From Enterobacter sp. RHBSTW-00175 (GTDB taxonomy: Bacteria > Pseudomonadota > Gammaproteobacteria > Enterobacterales > Enterobacteriaceae), in contig NZ_CP055930.1 in the NCBI RefSeq assembly GCF_013927005.1, forward strand, positions 310,001 to 374,000: DNA of 64,000 bases, read 5' to 3'. This document shows positions 18,001-27,131 of this stretch, one piece after another. The position numbers and the translations under genes are program-made. How positions within the stretch are numbered: position 1 is the first letter of the stretch; every line of letters starts with the position of its first letter. The notes under the pieces were generated by a model. It worked only from the letters and a program-made list of their open reading frames with translations, did not search any database and was not told where the DNA came from.

Positions 18001-19166
18001 ATCACATTGCTGCGGTTATACGTGTAATCAATATCCCGTGGCATGTCGGCTAGGGCAACAATTTGATCGCCCCCCCAATAGGTCATGCCACGGAAGATAG
18101 CAGCAAAATCGCGCAGGACTGTGTAAGCATCGTTCCGATCCTGAATATACACGTTGCAGATATACCGCGGCTCTGTACCACTGCCACCTTTACCGTCAGG
18201 CACTTGCTGATCGCAATACTGGGCTACCTGGTACAGTGTCCATTTATCAATGTTCGCCGCCGTCAGGCGGTTCCCAAGTCCGAAGCGGTCGGATACCACC
18301 AGATCGTAAAAAATCCATGCCGGGTTATCCGTCCACGCCCACTTAAATGCCCCGGTCCATGTGCCGCTGTAAGTCCTCGTTTCAGGATCATAAACATCAG
18401 GCACTCGAATGACGCGGCCACGCGGCTCACAGGAAATCTGCGGGATGGAGCCATTGAACTGGCTGGAGTCGAATTCAATGTATAACAGCGCGGTATTAGG
18501 GTAGCGCAACTTGGCGTCAATCACTTCAGTGAAGCTCTGCAACGTCATGGTGTCGCCAATTTTCGCGCTGTTTGCATCAGCGGTAATCTTGCGCAGGCGT
18601 ATTGTCCAGGTGCTGCCCGCCTGAGGTAAATCAATTCGGTGGCTACGCTCATAACCGGACGTGGTTTTTCCAGTCACGCTGGTGTTTAACACCGTCTTCC
18701 ATGTGCCACCGTCAGTCTGTAGGTCAATGGCATAATTGACAGAATTACCAACCAGGTCGCCGTCATCCTCCTGTTTGAAAAGTGAAGGCCATTTCAAGCG
18801 CAGGCGAACTGCTGAAAGCTGAGTATTGGTAAACGTGCGCGCCCAGGCGGTAGCGCTTGAAACTTCGGTTCCCACACTGATTTCATTTTCGGTACCAGGG
18901 ATACCCTGAATATATTTCTGAGCCTGTGTCCCAGCACGGAACTCCCAGGTGACACCGCTAAAGTTTTGGGAGCCATCGGCATTCTCCAGCGCAGTTCCGT
19001 CCAGATAGATATTTTTGCCGGTTAGCTGTCCTGCAAACTCGCCTTCCCCCAGCGCGAGAAGGATTTTCGCCTTTGCTACAGATTGCAGATCATCAGGCTG
19101 CTCTGTAGGGGTTCGTGAACTGGAGCTGCCGCCCTTGCGGCCTTTAATTGGGGTTGCTGTAGCCAT
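15018..19166 (-). CDS. Tail tip / host-specificity protein (gpJ-like)
   Basis: A 1382-residue central tail fibre protein of lambda J type, longer than lambda J (1132). The N-terminal 600 residues form the tail-tip hub (GEFAGQLTGKNIYLDG, ISCEPRGRVIRVP). Fibronectin type III-like domains follow (about 615-800), then a long alanine- and threonine-rich coiled segment (840-1050), then the C-terminal receptor-binding part. It should fix which outer-membrane receptor is used; the receptor cannot be read from sequence. It is preceded by gpI and a weak terminator. Confidence 0.93.
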   Translation of the reverse strand: MATATPIKGRKGGSSSSRTPTEQPDDLQSVAKAKILLALGEGEFAGQLTGKNIYLDGTALENADGSQNFSGVTWEFRAGTQAQKYIQGIPGTENEISVGTEVSSATAWARTFTNTQLSAVRLRLKWPSLFKQEDDGDLVGNSVNYAIDLQTDGGTWKTVLNTSVTGKTTSGYERSHRIDLPQAGSTWTIRLRKITADANSAKIGDTMTLQSFTEVIDAKLRYPNTALLYIEFDSSQFNGSIPQISCEPRGRVIRVPDVYDPETRTYSGTWTGAFKWAWTDNPAWIFYDLVVSDRFGLGNRLTAANIDKWTLYQVAQYCDQQVPDGKGGSGTEPRYICNVYIQDRNDAYTVLRDFAAIFRGMTYWGGDQIVALADMPRDIDYTYNRSNVIDGVFNYSSSTSKSRYTNALVSWSDPANAYADAMEPVFEQTLVARYGFNQLEMTAIGCTRQSEANRKGRWGILTNNKDRVVSFDVGLDGNIPQPGYIIAVADELLSGKVMGGRISAVNGRVIKLDRVADATAGDRLILNLPSGASQSRTIQAVNGETVTVTTTYSETPQAEAVWVVESDELYAQQYRVVSVSDKNDGTFSITGAWHDPDKYARIDTGAIIDQRPVSVIPPGNQSPPANIVISAFSVVQQNISVQTMRVSWDQAQNAIAYEAQWRRNDGNWVNVPRSSTTSFDVPGIYAGRYLVRVRAINASEISSGWGYSEEKTLTGKVGNPPKPVGFTASEDVVFGIELNWGFPANTGDTLKTEIQYSLTGTEDDAILLADVPYPQRKYQQMGLKAGQIFWYRAQLVDRTGNESGYTDFVRGQASVDVSDITDAILENIKGSESFKDLIEDAVASSDKLAELSDAIKENAEGLAAAVGSNKQTAEAIIGNALAIADVVVRQTAQQGANTATFEQLREVIATETEARVTDVTRLEAETADNAAGITEVRQALSDETQARASAVDQLTATTQVISDKADAAGQASSQNSADITSLQQVVTDTASSMASRLDELGARTDTANGGIQNNAIALITSTLAQVNQRMTQSVQYGDNKAGIERVDNVMADASKAVAESLKRLDSSAGGNTANVTDFAKTMADFSQASATQINSLKVTVNGQSAAIVTNAQVSADINNNLNAMYSIKVAVDSNGNQYAAGMGIGVQNTPAGMQSQVLFLADRFAVMTQAGGTVTLPFVIQNGQVFINDAFFRDASIQFGKITDSLKSDNFVTGSNGAGWNLPKSGNAELNNVTIRGMVYASGGNFKGTVEATTFVGDIANVGIGGDVSISGGGVATRTITFTDSSTSALGKSALLEALIYLSASAATTVSITLNINGSTRDLGKINVPSGTAGVWMTVRHAVRNITTSTVTGIITVTGTGTASKIISAPTLTITRGTGSFA

Positions 19167-19177
19167 ATCGCGCCCAT

Positions 19178-19201
19178 AAAAAAAGCCACCCTGAGATGGC
19201 C
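19178..19201 (-). terminator. Hairpin after gpI
   Basis: GCCATC/GGTGGC-type stem followed by seven Ts on the minus strand, between gpI and gpJ. Weak stem, good T-run. Confidence 0.55.
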
Positions 19202-19218
19202 TGATGGAAAGAAAATCG

Positions 19219-19809
19219 TTACTGCTGATCTTCGACGTAGATACCGGCGGAAATTATCGCCCCGCCAATGAGTCGCTTGCCGTAAAGCAGCGGTACCGGA
19301 TTACCCTGTGCCGTTGTATTAGTGACACCACCGAAGGCATAGCTGGCTTTATTATCAGCCGACTGCTTGCTGGCCAATCCTTTTGTTTGTGGTGAGAGCA
19401 TCTGGATCACCCCTCCGAGCGCGAGTGCGGCCCCCACCTGGAAAACAACATTACTGGCCCAGATTGCCGCCCCCCACGGAGCGAACGCGGCGACGGCGAT
19501 CAGTGCAGCACCCAGAATGGTCTGCATCAACCCGCCACGCTTGCTGCCAATGATGACGGGTGCGATACGGATATCATCGCCACCTTCATCCATTTCCAGC
19601 GCTTTCTGATCCAGATTCTGCTTACCACTGAAAACGGCATAGGTCAGTCCACGCTGTCGACTGTTATTCAGGAACCTTTCAAAGCCAGGAACAATGACAC
19701 ATAACGCCCTCACCGCTTCCCTGGCTGACGATACAGCAAGCTGATATTCACGCCCAAAAGTTGCCCCCAGAACACCGTAAAGGCGAACCTTTCTTACTGA
19801 TTCAGACAT
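19219..19809 (-). CDS. Tail assembly protein (gpI-like)
   Basis: A 196-residue protein matching lambda gpI, needed for tail tip assembly. The N-terminal ubiquitin-like part includes VRKVRLYGVLGATFG. Two hydrophobic stretches follow (TILGAALIAVAAFAPWGAA and VVFQVGAALALGG, about 100-145). The C-terminus ends in the conserved NPVPLLYGKRLIGGAIISAG. The ATG at 19809 has GGGAGC upstream; the frame runs four codons further without support. A moron-like gene separates it from gpK. Confidence 0.88.
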   Translation of the reverse strand: MSESVRKVRLYGVLGATFGREYQLAVSSAREAVRALCVIVPGFERFLNNSRQRGLTYAVFSGKQNLDQKALEMDEGGDDIRIAPVIIGSKRGGLMQTILGAALIAVAAFAPWGAAIWASNVVFQVGAALALGGVIQMLSPQTKGLASKQSADNKASYAFGGVTNTTAQGNPVPLLYGKRLIGGAIISAGIYVEDQQ

Positions 19810-19822
19810 GTTTGCTCCCAAT

Positions 19823-19847
19823 AAAAAACCCGCCGTAGCGGGTTATT
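19823..19847 (-). terminator. Terminator after the moron-like gene
   Basis: AACCCGC/GCGGGTT stem with a tetraloop, followed by a T-run (TTTTTTATTG), directly after the stop codon at 19852. Almost identical to the terminator at 14970. Confidence 0.88.
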
Positions 19848-19851
19848 TTTA

Positions 19852-20238
19852 TCATTTACACTTTTCAATCCAGTCTCTGACGAATGTTGTCGGCCTCATG
19901 CTGTCCACATAATACTCGCGATAAAACGCCGTTCTTCCGTTGTCAGATACACTGAGATTTACGATAAAACTCTGCCTTCCTGAATAAGCTCCAAATGAAT
20001 TTTTCCCATTTACATAACCGCAGACATAGCCAGTGAGTACACCGCCAGAAGCATCCCCTCTCTGGTAAAATTTCGATGACTCAAACTTAACTGAGTCTGG
20101 ATCTTTCATCATTGAGGATATTTTCTTTTCGGCAAATGTTATTGCATTACCCGGAGATGGGGGTAAATGGTTATTTATGATTGCAAATGCAGCGAATAAA
20201 ACTATCAATACAACAATGGTAATTATTGCTTTTTTCAT
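19852..20238 (-). CDS. Membrane-anchored moron candidate between gpK and gpI
   Basis: A 128-residue protein starting MKKAIITIVVLIVLFAAFAI, a single N-terminal membrane anchor or signal, followed by a periplasmic domain with three cysteines (YVCGYVNGK and the final EKCK hold two, giving one likely disulfide). The ATG at 20238 has AAGGA; 26 upstream codons lack support. It is AT-rich compared with its neighbours and has its own promoter and terminator, while lambda has nothing between K and I. That is the definition of a moron. Many such genes alter the lysogen surface or exclude other phages; that role here is inferred. Confidence 0.75.
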   Translation of the reverse strand: MKKAIITIVVLIVLFAAFAIINNHLPPSPGNAITFAEKKISSMMKDPDSVKFESSKFYQRGDASGGVLTGYVCGYVNGKNSFGAYSGRQSFIVNLSVSDNGRTAFYREYYVDSMRPTTFVRDWIEKCK

Positions 20239-20268
20239 ATCCTGATTCCTTTCTAAAAAATTAAGACG

Positions 20269-20296
20269 AGAATAACAGGATAAAATGTAACAACAA
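20269..20296 (-). promoter_or_regulatory. Promoter of the moron-like gene
   Basis: On the minus strand -35 TTGTTG (20291-20296), 16-bp spacer, -10 TATTCT (20269-20274), 31 bp before the ATG. It lies inside the late operon and could work without Q, so the gene may be expressed in the lysogen. Confidence 0.55.
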
Positions 20297-20326
20297 AACT
20301 CAGAAACCACGTTCACAGGTTAGAGA

Positions 20327-21040
20327 TCATCTCATAAGATTTTTAAATCTTACGATCTTCATTGTGCGCTCAATCCAGTATCCGCCATACGGCACTCGCT
20401 GGCTCAGATGGCCGTACAGATGATGCAGTAGCATATTGCCATCAAGCAGGATCCCCGCATGATTCCACTTATCGGCCTGGAGCTGCATGATCACCATATC
20501 GCCTGGTTGTGGCGGCCCGTCGAATTCCCGGAATCCACACTCATACCAGCAATCCTGGTAAAAGTTGTCAGGATAGTCGTTTTCCCACCAGGGATAATCT
20601 ACCCGGTAATCTTTCAGCTCAATGCTGTGTTCCTGCCGGAAATAACTCATTACGAGCCCCCAGCAGTCCAGGTGACCAAGTACAAAAGGACGTTGCAGCA
20701 GCGGCAGTTCTCCGCGAGGCTGTATAGTACGTAAGTCTCCTTCGGGCCAATTCACAATATGCCAGGGCAAAAGAGTTAAATCACACTGCGCCTTGTCCAG
20801 CTCACTCGGTTGCGTGGTGGCGTCTGGATGACTGTGGACTATTCCTGTAATGGCTCCCCAATCCTCAGCCGATGCATAATCTTCGGGACAAAGGTGAAAT
20901 TGCTCCGTTGGCTGAGCAGCCATGTTCCGGCATGGGAAATAACGCTCAACCCGGTTTTTCTGCGCCACTACGCCACAGCATTCGCGCGGATACTCCGCTG
21001 CGGCGTGCGCCATGATCGCATCAATAGTTTTCTGACGCAT
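20327..21040 (-). CDS. Tail tip assembly protein with JAMM and NlpC/P60 domains (gpK-like)
   Basis: A 237-residue two-domain hydrolase. The N-terminal MPN+/JAMM domain has the metal motif HSHPDATTQPSELD (residues about 69-82) and an upstream glutamate (EYPRECCG). The C-terminal NlpC/P60 domain has catalytic Cys in HLDCWGLV (about 124) and His in WNHAGILL. In lambda, gpK works with gpI, gpL and gpM at the tail tip and may cut peptidoglycan or process tail proteins. It overlaps neither neighbour; gpL ends one base upstream. Confidence 0.92.
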   Translation of the reverse strand: MRQKTIDAIMAHAAAEYPRECCGVVAQKNRVERYFPCRNMAAQPTEQFHLCPEDYASAEDWGAITGIVHSHPDATTQPSELDKAQCDLTLLPWHIVNWPEGDLRTIQPRGELPLLQRPFVLGHLDCWGLVMSYFRQEHSIELKDYRVDYPWWENDYPDNFYQDCWYECGFREFDGPPQPGDMVIMQLQADKWNHAGILLDGNMLLHHLYGHLSQRVPYGGYWIERTMKIVRFKNLMR

Positions 21041-21041
21041 A

Positions 21042-21797
21042 TCAGCTCCTGATTAATGACGTTCCGGGGAAGCCTCCAAATGGAAGCTCATTACCTTCAC
21101 CGTGACGGAGTTCGCAGGCAGAAAGTGTTCCGTTGCATTCATCCAGAGAAGGGTCGCTTACCGGTTTGTTGTTTTTGTCAAAATACTGCGTTCCCGCATA
21201 GTCGCAGCCATCGCCGCTACGGTATTTATTACGAATACACCAGGTGCAAAGGGAATGTAGCTGGCGCGTTGGGATCATCATTCCCTGTACGTCCATCGGA
21301 CTGGATAGAACAAACTGCACCGTCTCATTTGTCTCACCAGTCCTGCCATCGATGTACCATGTCTGGCGTTTTTCCTGCGTCGGGTTCGCCAGGGGATTTC
21401 CTGACGGGAAGTTACGATCATCCAGATACTTTGCCATCGTGTCGTGAATGACAACACGCGCCAGGACAAGATCGTCATACGCAAGACAAAGAGCGGTGAT
21501 CGAGCTGTCCAGATTGGCAACTGAAAGTTTGGGTTCGGCGCTGGTACCATCCGTGGATTTTTCCAGCCCCTCTATCTGATATGGCCACGCCTTGTATTCA
21601 GTGCCCTGCCACCAGATTGATTTGGGCGGTAGCCGAGTTTCATCACCACCAGCGGCGGCAATCTCTTCTGGCGTATGTGGGATGTTGTAAGCGTGAAAAT
21701 ACATCACATCAGACATACCAAACGCTGTGCCGTCCACTTCAATCAGCCGGATATCATTACCCGGCTCCAGTTTTTGATAATCAGCGTTAAGACTCAT
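21042..21797 (-). CDS. Minor tail protein, iron-sulfur type (gpL-like)
   Basis: A 251-residue tail tip component like lambda gpL (232). The C-terminal domain has the four cysteines that hold the iron-sulfur cluster in gpL: CTWC, GDGC, and later CNG/SAC. The N-terminal half forms the hub ring with gpM. The start overlaps the end of gpM by 4 bases, indicating coupled translation. Confidence 0.92.
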   Translation of the reverse strand: MSLNADYQKLEPGNDIRLIEVDGTAFGMSDVMYFHAYNIPHTPEEIAAAGGDETRLPPKSIWWQGTEYKAWPYQIEGLEKSTDGTSAEPKLSVANLDSSITALCLAYDDLVLARVVIHDTMAKYLDDRNFPSGNPLANPTQEKRQTWYIDGRTGETNETVQFVLSSPMDVQGMMIPTRQLHSLCTWCIRNKYRSGDGCDYAGTQYFDKNNKPVSDPSLDECNGTLSACELRHGEGNELPFGGFPGTSLIRS

Positions 21798-22141
21798 GGT
21801 GCGAATGCCTGTTCAAACGTTGCTGAAACAGAAAGCAGTTTGTTGCCAAGAACAACCTTCTGTAGAGAATTGGCCTGAACTCGCCACAGGGCGAGCTCTC
21901 CGAATGGCGGTGTGAAGATGAACGATTTGGTTTTGTGGCGGCGAAGAAAGGTGTAGATCTCCAGCCCTTTTTCAGGTCGTCCCCTGAACGAATATTCAAA
22001 AATCAGCTTTTCATCATTCAGACCGGAGCCGCTCACCTGCTCATAACCATCACCAAATTTCGCTTTCCGGATGGTGTCTTCACTTTTGGTGGTGGGCTGG
22101 CTTGCCGACTGGATCCCCCACGTAAATGTTTCAATTGCCAT
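21794..22141 (-). CDS. Minor tail protein (gpM-like)
   Basis: A 115-residue tail tip protein matching lambda gpM (109). Start MAIETFTWGIQSAS; the core has the conserved KFGDGYEQ and FSFRGR-like (EYSFRGRP) stretches. It follows the tape measure gene by two bases and overlaps gpL by four. Confidence 0.92.
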   Translation of the reverse strand: MAIETFTWGIQSASQPTTKSEDTIRKAKFGDGYEQVSGSGLNDEKLIFEYSFRGRPEKGLEIYTFLRRHKTKSFIFTPPFGELALWRVQANSLQKVVLGNKLLSVSATFEQAFAP

Positions 22142-22143
22142 GT

Positions 22144-24663
22144 TTACCTGACCTTCATCGCATTCCAGATAATCCCGCCCGGACGCGAAGCCTTGCGGAT
22201 GCCGTCCTGAACTGATTTATCGATAACCTGCTGATAAGCGCGACCGAGTTGGTCACCCTGTGACTGCTGCTGTCCTCCCTGCTGCTCAGTCGTCACATTG
22301 ACAGGCGCGTACACACTGATGCCGAACGGCACACCGACACTGGAAGAGGAACCGCCCCCCACATAGCCACCACTGGCGTATCCCTTCATCATTCTGTAGA
22401 GATTACCCACGCCAATCCGTGAGGTGGATTCTTTGTTAAAGACAAACTCGCCGCGGTGTACCACACCAGCAGGCTCATATTTACCGCCGGAACCGGTATA
22501 ACCACCACCAGCAAACCCAATAGCAGAGCCAACTGCTCCGACGATCCCCACGCCCGCCTGTTTGATAGCGATCTGCGCCAGCATCGAGAGTGTTGACCGG
22601 GTAAAATCAGCCCATTTTGCCTTGCCAGTGGTCAGCATATTGGCAAGGTTTTGCGTCATTCCGTCGAAGGTGTTGGCCGCCACAGACTTCATCTGACCAT
22701 AAGCGTCACCCGCAGAATCGGCATAATCCGCCCAAGCTGATTTCGCCCCAGAAAGCCAGTCGCCTCGCAACTTATCCTGTTCTGCATAGTATTTTTTGAG
22801 AGCAGCCGATTCCTTCAGATAACCAGCATCTTCCAGTGTACCCACTGCATTAATCCACCCCTGACGTAGCTGAGCCTCTTCGTTCATACGCTGAGCCTGT
22901 CGGCTACTTAATCCTGCGCTGCTCTGAAGTGAAGAGGTTTTTTCATCCATCTGGGTGACGTATTTTTGTGAAGTATCCTGAAGACGGTTAAGGCGTTCCT
23001 GAGCGGCAATCTGATCGCCCAGTTTTGCATTCATCTCCGCGCGCGAAAGCACTTCATCCTTACTGGCCAGCAGGGATTTTTCTTCCACAGAGAGGGGGCG
23101 TTTTTTTGCGGCCTCTTCCAGAACGGAGAAGCGGGCCTGCTGCCGCCAGAGCTCCTGCCGCTGCTGGCTGATAGTGTCATTGATACCCTTGTGCTCTTGC
23201 AGTGTGCGTAACTGCGTCTCAAGCTCCATCGTCTGTGCGGTGGCGGTATCGGTCGCCCGGGTGCCGGCGGGTGTTCTGACCGTGGCAGTCTTTTTCGACG
23301 GCTTCTTGAGAGTATCCTCATACTCTTTTTTCGCCGCAGCCAGGTTGATGTTGTAGTCGGCCTGGAGGATCCGGCCATCCTTCAGAGCCTTGTTAAGCTC
23401 ATTCTGGCGGGCCGTGTACTTTTCCAGTGCGCTTTGTGTTTTGGCGTAATTGGACTGGGCCTGCGCGGCGTACTTTAGGCGGTCAGATTCAGCAGCCGCT
23501 TCACGCGATGCATTATCTTGCTTCTCCTTCTCAGCTCCGGCCTTGCGCCTGGCATTTTCAAGCTCAACTCTCGCTGTTTCTCGATCATTCCAGTAAAGAT
23601 CGCGTGCCTGAGAATTGACATAACCATCATTTTTACGAAGGTTCCAGATTTCATCCGCTTTCTTAAAGGCGGCTTCTGCCTTTGCCACCATCTCCTGCGC
23701 AGTATCAGGACGGCCGATATCAAGCGCCGCATCCCACATCGATTTAAAGGCACGCTTCAGGCTGTCTGCCGATGACTCAATCGTTCCCATGTTGTCGCGG
23801 AGCGATTTGGTCTGCTCGTTAAACCCGGAGGTCGCAGCATCGTTTGCCGCTTGCAGGGCAGCTGCTTCATCACCGGCCCGCTGCAATTGCGCCACATAGG
23901 CTATCTGCTCAGCAGTCACATTGTGAAATTGCTGGGCCATGGCAATCAGCCCGGATGTCGGGTCTGAGGTCAGTTTCCCAAACGCGGCGGCAACCTTATC
24001 AACCGGCACACCTGAAGCGTCAGTGAAGCGCGCAACCGCCTGGCTCATATCATCAAAGCGGGAACCCGCACGAACACCCGCATTGACCAGCTCAGTCAGC
24101 GCTTCGCTGGTCTGGTTGAATGTCAGTCCTGCGGCCTGCCCGTTTCGTGCCAGAACCAGCATTCTGTCGGCGGTCAGCCCCGCTGAATTCCCTGAGAGCA
24201 CCAGCGTTTTGTTGAAATCAGACAGCGTTGACGAACCGGCATACCATGCATAGAACAATGCCCCTGTTGCCGCAGACAGCGCTGTAACACCCACCATAAC
24301 CGGGGAGATAGTGCCCAGCAGCGCGCGGAACGTTGGAATAATACCGCCGAAGGAGTCTTTAACCTGGCCGCCCTGCTGGAGGAGGATAAGCCACGGACTC
24401 TGCCCGCCAGCCAGCTGGGTCGCAATATCAGTAAACTGCGCCGGGAGCATACGCATTGCAGCGTTATATTGCCCGACAGATATCACGGCCTTACGGGCGG
24501 CACTCTCCTGGCGGGTAAATGACTGCTGCATTCGCAACGCGGCATCATTTGCCGCATCACCCGTCTGCTTAAATTCTTTTTTAACGTAGCTGATCTGTTC
24601 AGTGAATTTCGTCGAGTTAACGTCAAGGTTAACGACCAGATCACCGACTGCCGTCTGGGCCAT
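22144..24663 (-). CDS. Tail tape measure protein (gpH-like)
   Basis: An 839-residue protein, close to lambda gpH (853). The family's length sets the tail length, so this tail should be near lambda's. The N-terminus has the TMP_2-type segment [19 protein letters not shown] hydrophobic region lies near 120-145 ([19 protein letters not shown]). The middle is a long coiled coil rich in A, E, K and Q. The C-terminal part ([22 protein letters not shown]) is the family tail, removed by processing in lambda. It overlaps the end of gpT by 23 bases. Confidence 0.94.
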   Translation of the reverse strand: MAQTAVGDLVVNLDVNSTKFTEQISYVKKEFKQTGDAANDAALRMQQSFTRQESAARKAVISVGQYNAAMRMLPAQFTDIATQLAGGQSPWLILLQQGGQVKDSFGGIIPTFRALLGTISPVMVGVTALSAATGALFYAWYAGSSTLSDFNKTLVLSGNSAGLTADRMLVLARNGQAAGLTFNQTSEALTELVNAGVRAGSRFDDMSQAVARFTDASGVPVDKVAAAFGKLTSDPTSGLIAMAQQFHNVTAEQIAYVAQLQRAGDEAAALQAANDAATSGFNEQTKSLRDNMGTIESSADSLKRAFKSMWDAALDIGRPDTAQEMVAKAEAAFKKADEIWNLRKNDGYVNSQARDLYWNDRETARVELENARRKAGAEKEKQDNASREAAAESDRLKYAAQAQSNYAKTQSALEKYTARQNELNKALKDGRILQADYNINLAAAKKEYEDTLKKPSKKTATVRTPAGTRATDTATAQTMELETQLRTLQEHKGINDTISQQRQELWRQQARFSVLEEAAKKRPLSVEEKSLLASKDEVLSRAEMNAKLGDQIAAQERLNRLQDTSQKYVTQMDEKTSSLQSSAGLSSRQAQRMNEEAQLRQGWINAVGTLEDAGYLKESAALKKYYAEQDKLRGDWLSGAKSAWADYADSAGDAYGQMKSVAANTFDGMTQNLANMLTTGKAKWADFTRSTLSMLAQIAIKQAGVGIVGAVGSAIGFAGGGYTGSGGKYEPAGVVHRGEFVFNKESTSRIGVGNLYRMMKGYASGGYVGGGSSSSVGVPFGISVYAPVNVTTEQQGGQQQSQGDQLGRAYQQVIDKSVQDGIRKASRPGGIIWNAMKVR

Positions 24664-24961
24664 AGCGTACGCCTCCTGAAATTCCTGCTGCCTTTGCCAT
24701 CAGCGTCTCATCGCCAGGCCCATCGATATCGACAGGATCTGATGCAGAAGAAAGAATGCTGAAACTGTCGGGGGTTAATTCCGGATCGGCGAAAAACAGG
24801 GTTGATATGGTGTAGAGCAGGCCGGAGAAATGAGCATCCAGCTGCGCATCATGAAAGTAGTTGTCCCGGTAGAAGATTTTCCAGTCGCCATATTCCGTAG
24901 AAGACATGCCAGCAAGCATGGCGCGCCAGTCAGGGCGACCGAACTCACGCGCCAGTTTCAT
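24641..24961 (-). CDS. Tail assembly chaperone frame T (made as the GT fusion)
   Basis: The T part of the gpG/gpGT tail chaperone. It contains [19 protein letters not shown], almost identical to lambda T. It has no own ribosome site. The frame is open upstream across the G stop back to a slippery site at 24988-24994, where a -1 shift joins 135 G residues to 9 linker residues and this frame, giving a fusion of about 250 residues. In lambda the G:GT ratio is essential for tape-measure packaging. Coordinates cover the frame from its first ATG; the expressed part begins near 24988. Confidence 0.88.
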   Translation of the reverse strand: MKLAREFGRPDWRAMLAGMSSTEYGDWKIFYRDNYFHDAQLDAHFSGLLYTISTLFFADPELTPDSFSILSSASDPVDIDGPGDETLMAKAAGISGGVRYGPDGSR

Positions 24962-24969
24962 GGCAAATA

Positions 24970-25392
24970 TCAGCTCGCTGGCGAGGGCTTTTCCGCCGTA
25001 ATGGGTTCAGCTGGCTCATTCTGTTCTTCGCCTGGCTCTGCCGGCTCATCCGTTACAGGTGCAATCATCCCGGACAGGAGTTTCACCTTAAATTCTGCTT
25101 CGGCAACGAGTTCCATCGGCCAGGTCTGCATGACTTCATCCTGAATTTTTGCCACTTCTGCCGCTGCATTTTCGCCCTGCGAGCCTTTCAGTGGGTGACC
25201 ATGCCAGAGAGACATTGCCACCAGATAAGCCCCACTATTCACGGTGAGTGTAACGGCCGCCTGAATATCGCTCCCTTCAATCGCTTCCATCTGTTTCAGG
25301 TATTCAAGGTGTTCAATACGCTGTAATGCTGACAGCTGGAACAATGTGACACTGCTGCCGTTACTTTCAAGCAGTTCGCTCTTTAGAAACAT
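24970..25392 (-). CDS. Tail assembly chaperone (gpG-like)
   Basis: A 140-residue protein, exactly the length of lambda gpG. Shared features include MFLK at the start, LSALQRIEHL, YLVAMSLWHGHP and LLSGM. The C-terminal 30 residues are proline- and glutamate-rich. It coats the tape measure during tail assembly with the gpGT frameshift product and is absent from mature tails. It lies between the tail tube and tape measure genes. Confidence 0.92.
   Translation of the reverse strand: MFLKSELLESNGSSVTLFQLSALQRIEHLEYLKQMEAIEGSDIQAAVTLTVNSGAYLVAMSLWHGHPLKGSQGENAAAEVAKIQDEVMQTWPMELVAEAEFKVKLLSGMIAPVTDEPAEPGEEQNEPAEPITAEKPSPAS
24988..24994 (-). other. -1 programmed frameshift site G-GAA-AAG
   Basis: Seven bases before the end of the G frame, at the same place as lambda G-GGA-AAG. 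The second slip codon AAG re-pairs as AAA in the -1 frame. The first (GAA to GGA) does not fully re-pair, making this a non-canonical slippery site. The -1 frame is open from here through gpT, which supports use. Confidence 0.7.
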
Positions 25393-25428
25393 AATTACTC
25401 CGGGAGAACGGGGCTTTCGCCCCGGTTA

Positions 25429-26166
25429 TCAGGAAACAGTGACCTTACAGATCGCCACAAAGTTACCGTCATTGCTCATAACGATGATTTCTACGGTACC
25501 TGCCGCCACGCCGGTGACAGTCAGGGTATTGCCGCTGACGGTGACCGTTGCCTTAGACGGGTCAGAGGTTGCAACCCGGAACGAGGAATCGGAAGCACTG
25601 GCTGGCAGCACAGATGCCACCAGCTGAGTGGTCGCGCCAACAGCAACGGCAGCCGTGGCTTTATCCAGAGTGATCCCCGTTACGCCAATCGGTACCGAAC
25701 CGCTGTCTTCTGCCAGAGACGGCTTACCGTTGTTGGTGATTTTTACGGTTCGCGTCATCGTCTCTTTGGACGTAACTGTCTTGCCAAGGCTGCTCACCCA
25801 CCCTTTAAAGGCATCGATAACGCCGTTCGGATACTTAATCTTGTAGCCTTTAACAGCGCCCTCATCGAACCAGTTAACCAGGTCCTGCTGTCCGCTTTCA
25901 CCCGGCAACCAGGCCAGTGTGAAGCTGGTTTCGCCGGCTGATTTCTGGCCCTGCATGGTCGAGGTCCAGTCAGGGTTGTCATCATCGAGGTAGGTATCAT
26001 CTTCGGATTCGGCTGTCAGTTCGCCCGGCTGAATATCTTTAACCTTTGCCAGGCGGATCCAACTAACATCCGAAGCAGGGTTCGCAAATGGGTCACCGCT
26101 TCCGGTATAAACCCACAGCGTTGTACCAGCGCCTTTCGTTGGCGCCAGAGGGTTTGGTGTGGTCAT
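25429..26166 (-). CDS. Major tail tube protein with C-terminal Ig-like domain (gpV-like)
   Basis: A 245-residue protein, lambda gpV size (246). Residues about 1-160 form the tube domain ([16 protein letters not shown] at the start). Residues about 170-245 form a bacterial Ig-like (Big_2) domain, recognisable by [19 protein letters not shown] and the final [11 protein letters not shown] strands, which projects from the tail surface and may aid adsorption. A GAGG SD is present. It is followed by gpG after a 36-base gap. Confidence 0.93.
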   Translation of the reverse strand: MTTPNPLAPTKGAGTTLWVYTGSGDPFANPASDVSWIRLAKVKDIQPGELTAESEDDTYLDDDNPDWTSTMQGQKSAGETSFTLAWLPGESGQQDLVNWFDEGAVKGYKIKYPNGVIDAFKGWVSSLGKTVTSKETMTRTVKITNNGKPSLAEDSGSVPIGVTGITLDKATAAVAVGATTQLVASVLPASASDSSFRVATSDPSKATVTVSGNTLTVTGVAAGTVEIIVMSNDGNFVAICKVTVS

Positions 26167-26173
26167 AAAGTCC

Positions 26174-26572
26174 TCACATTACATAGCTGATTGAGTAGCT
26201 GAGATCGGCCGATCCCCACATCATCGCTTCATCATCGCGTTGATAGTCATAACCGCTTGCGTTCATCAATTCGATGAGGGGAAGCAGCTCGGGGATATCA
26301 CCCAGGGCGGGATACACTTTCTCTTCCATCCAGGCATCCAGAGCGGAATCAGGCTCCTTCGCTTTCAGGAAAACTTCGATATGCAGCAGTGCGGACCACA
26401 TATCTTCATCGATGTTGTCGTCCGAGGCGCGCGCATCCGTCAGGTATACCGCCACTGCCGGAAGATCCTCCTCGTCAAGGAAGCCAGGGCGACCGTCAAA
26501 CCAGGTGACCTGTTCGGTAATGTTACGTTTAAGCGCCGCCAGAACGGCGGCACGGATTTGTGGGTGTTTCAT
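26174..26572 (-). CDS. Tail terminator protein (gpU-like)
   Basis: A 132-residue protein matching lambda gpU (131), which caps the tail tube as a hexamer and forms the joint to the head. It starts [17 protein letters not shown] and has the acidic [10 protein letters not shown] segment. It overlaps the gpZ stop by four bases and is separated from gpV by seven. Confidence 0.9.
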   Translation of the reverse strand: MKHPQIRAAVLAALKRNITEQVTWFDGRPGFLDEEDLPAVAVYLTDARASDDNIDEDMWSALLHIEVFLKAKEPDSALDAWMEEKVYPALGDIPELLPLIELMNASGYDYQRDDEAMMWGSADLSYSISYVM

Positions 26573-27123
26573 CGTGAAAGAATCAACCTCAGCTGGTTTT
26601 GCAGATTCTGCCGCATCACCTCAGGCATACGTTCATCCATCAGTCTCGGTAGCTCTGCGCGGAAAGCTTCAGTCAGCGGTACCGCCAGAGGGATGCTGAC
26701 CACTTCGATCGGATACCGGTTGCGGGTTGTTCTCCGCAGTACATGCCAGCGACCATTTGCCAGTTGCTGAATAAAGGCGCCAGGGAAACGAAACGGTCCG
26801 ATCCTCAGCACGCTGCTGGCTCCTGATTTATCGCGTTTTCTGCGCGACAGACGAACACTGGCGGTCCCAAGTTTAATTGCGGGTAAATTTCCCCGGTTCA
26901 CGCGGATAAGAGCGCGGGGTTTGCCGACGGTTGCCCGCCGGATCCGGGCACGCTGTTTAACCAGCTTTCGGGGGACACGGGTTGACTTTGAAACGACTGA
27001 AACACTGCGATTGACTGCCTGTCCTGCAATGCGGTTAACAGATTGTGCACTGGCGCGGGGGACGGCTTTTTCACTGATGCTGTTGAGGTTAGCGATTGCC
27101 TGTTCCAGGCCTTTAATCGACAT
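26569..27123 (-). CDS. Tail completion protein (gpZ-like)
   Basis: A 184-residue basic protein of the gpZ/minor tail Z family (lambda 192). In lambda it acts late in tail completion before head joining. Features are the N-terminal MSIKGLEQAIANLNSISEKAVPRA and a basic centre rich in arginine. Overlaps gpU by four bases (ATGA-type coupling). Confidence 0.9.
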   Translation of the reverse strand: MSIKGLEQAIANLNSISEKAVPRASAQSVNRIAGQAVNRSVSVVSKSTRVPRKLVKQRARIRRATVGKPRALIRVNRGNLPAIKLGTASVRLSRRKRDKSGASSVLRIGPFRFPGAFIQQLANGRWHVLRRTTRNRYPIEVVSIPLAVPLTEAFRAELPRLMDERMPEVMRQNLQNQLRLILSR

Positions 27124-27131
27124 AACACCTC

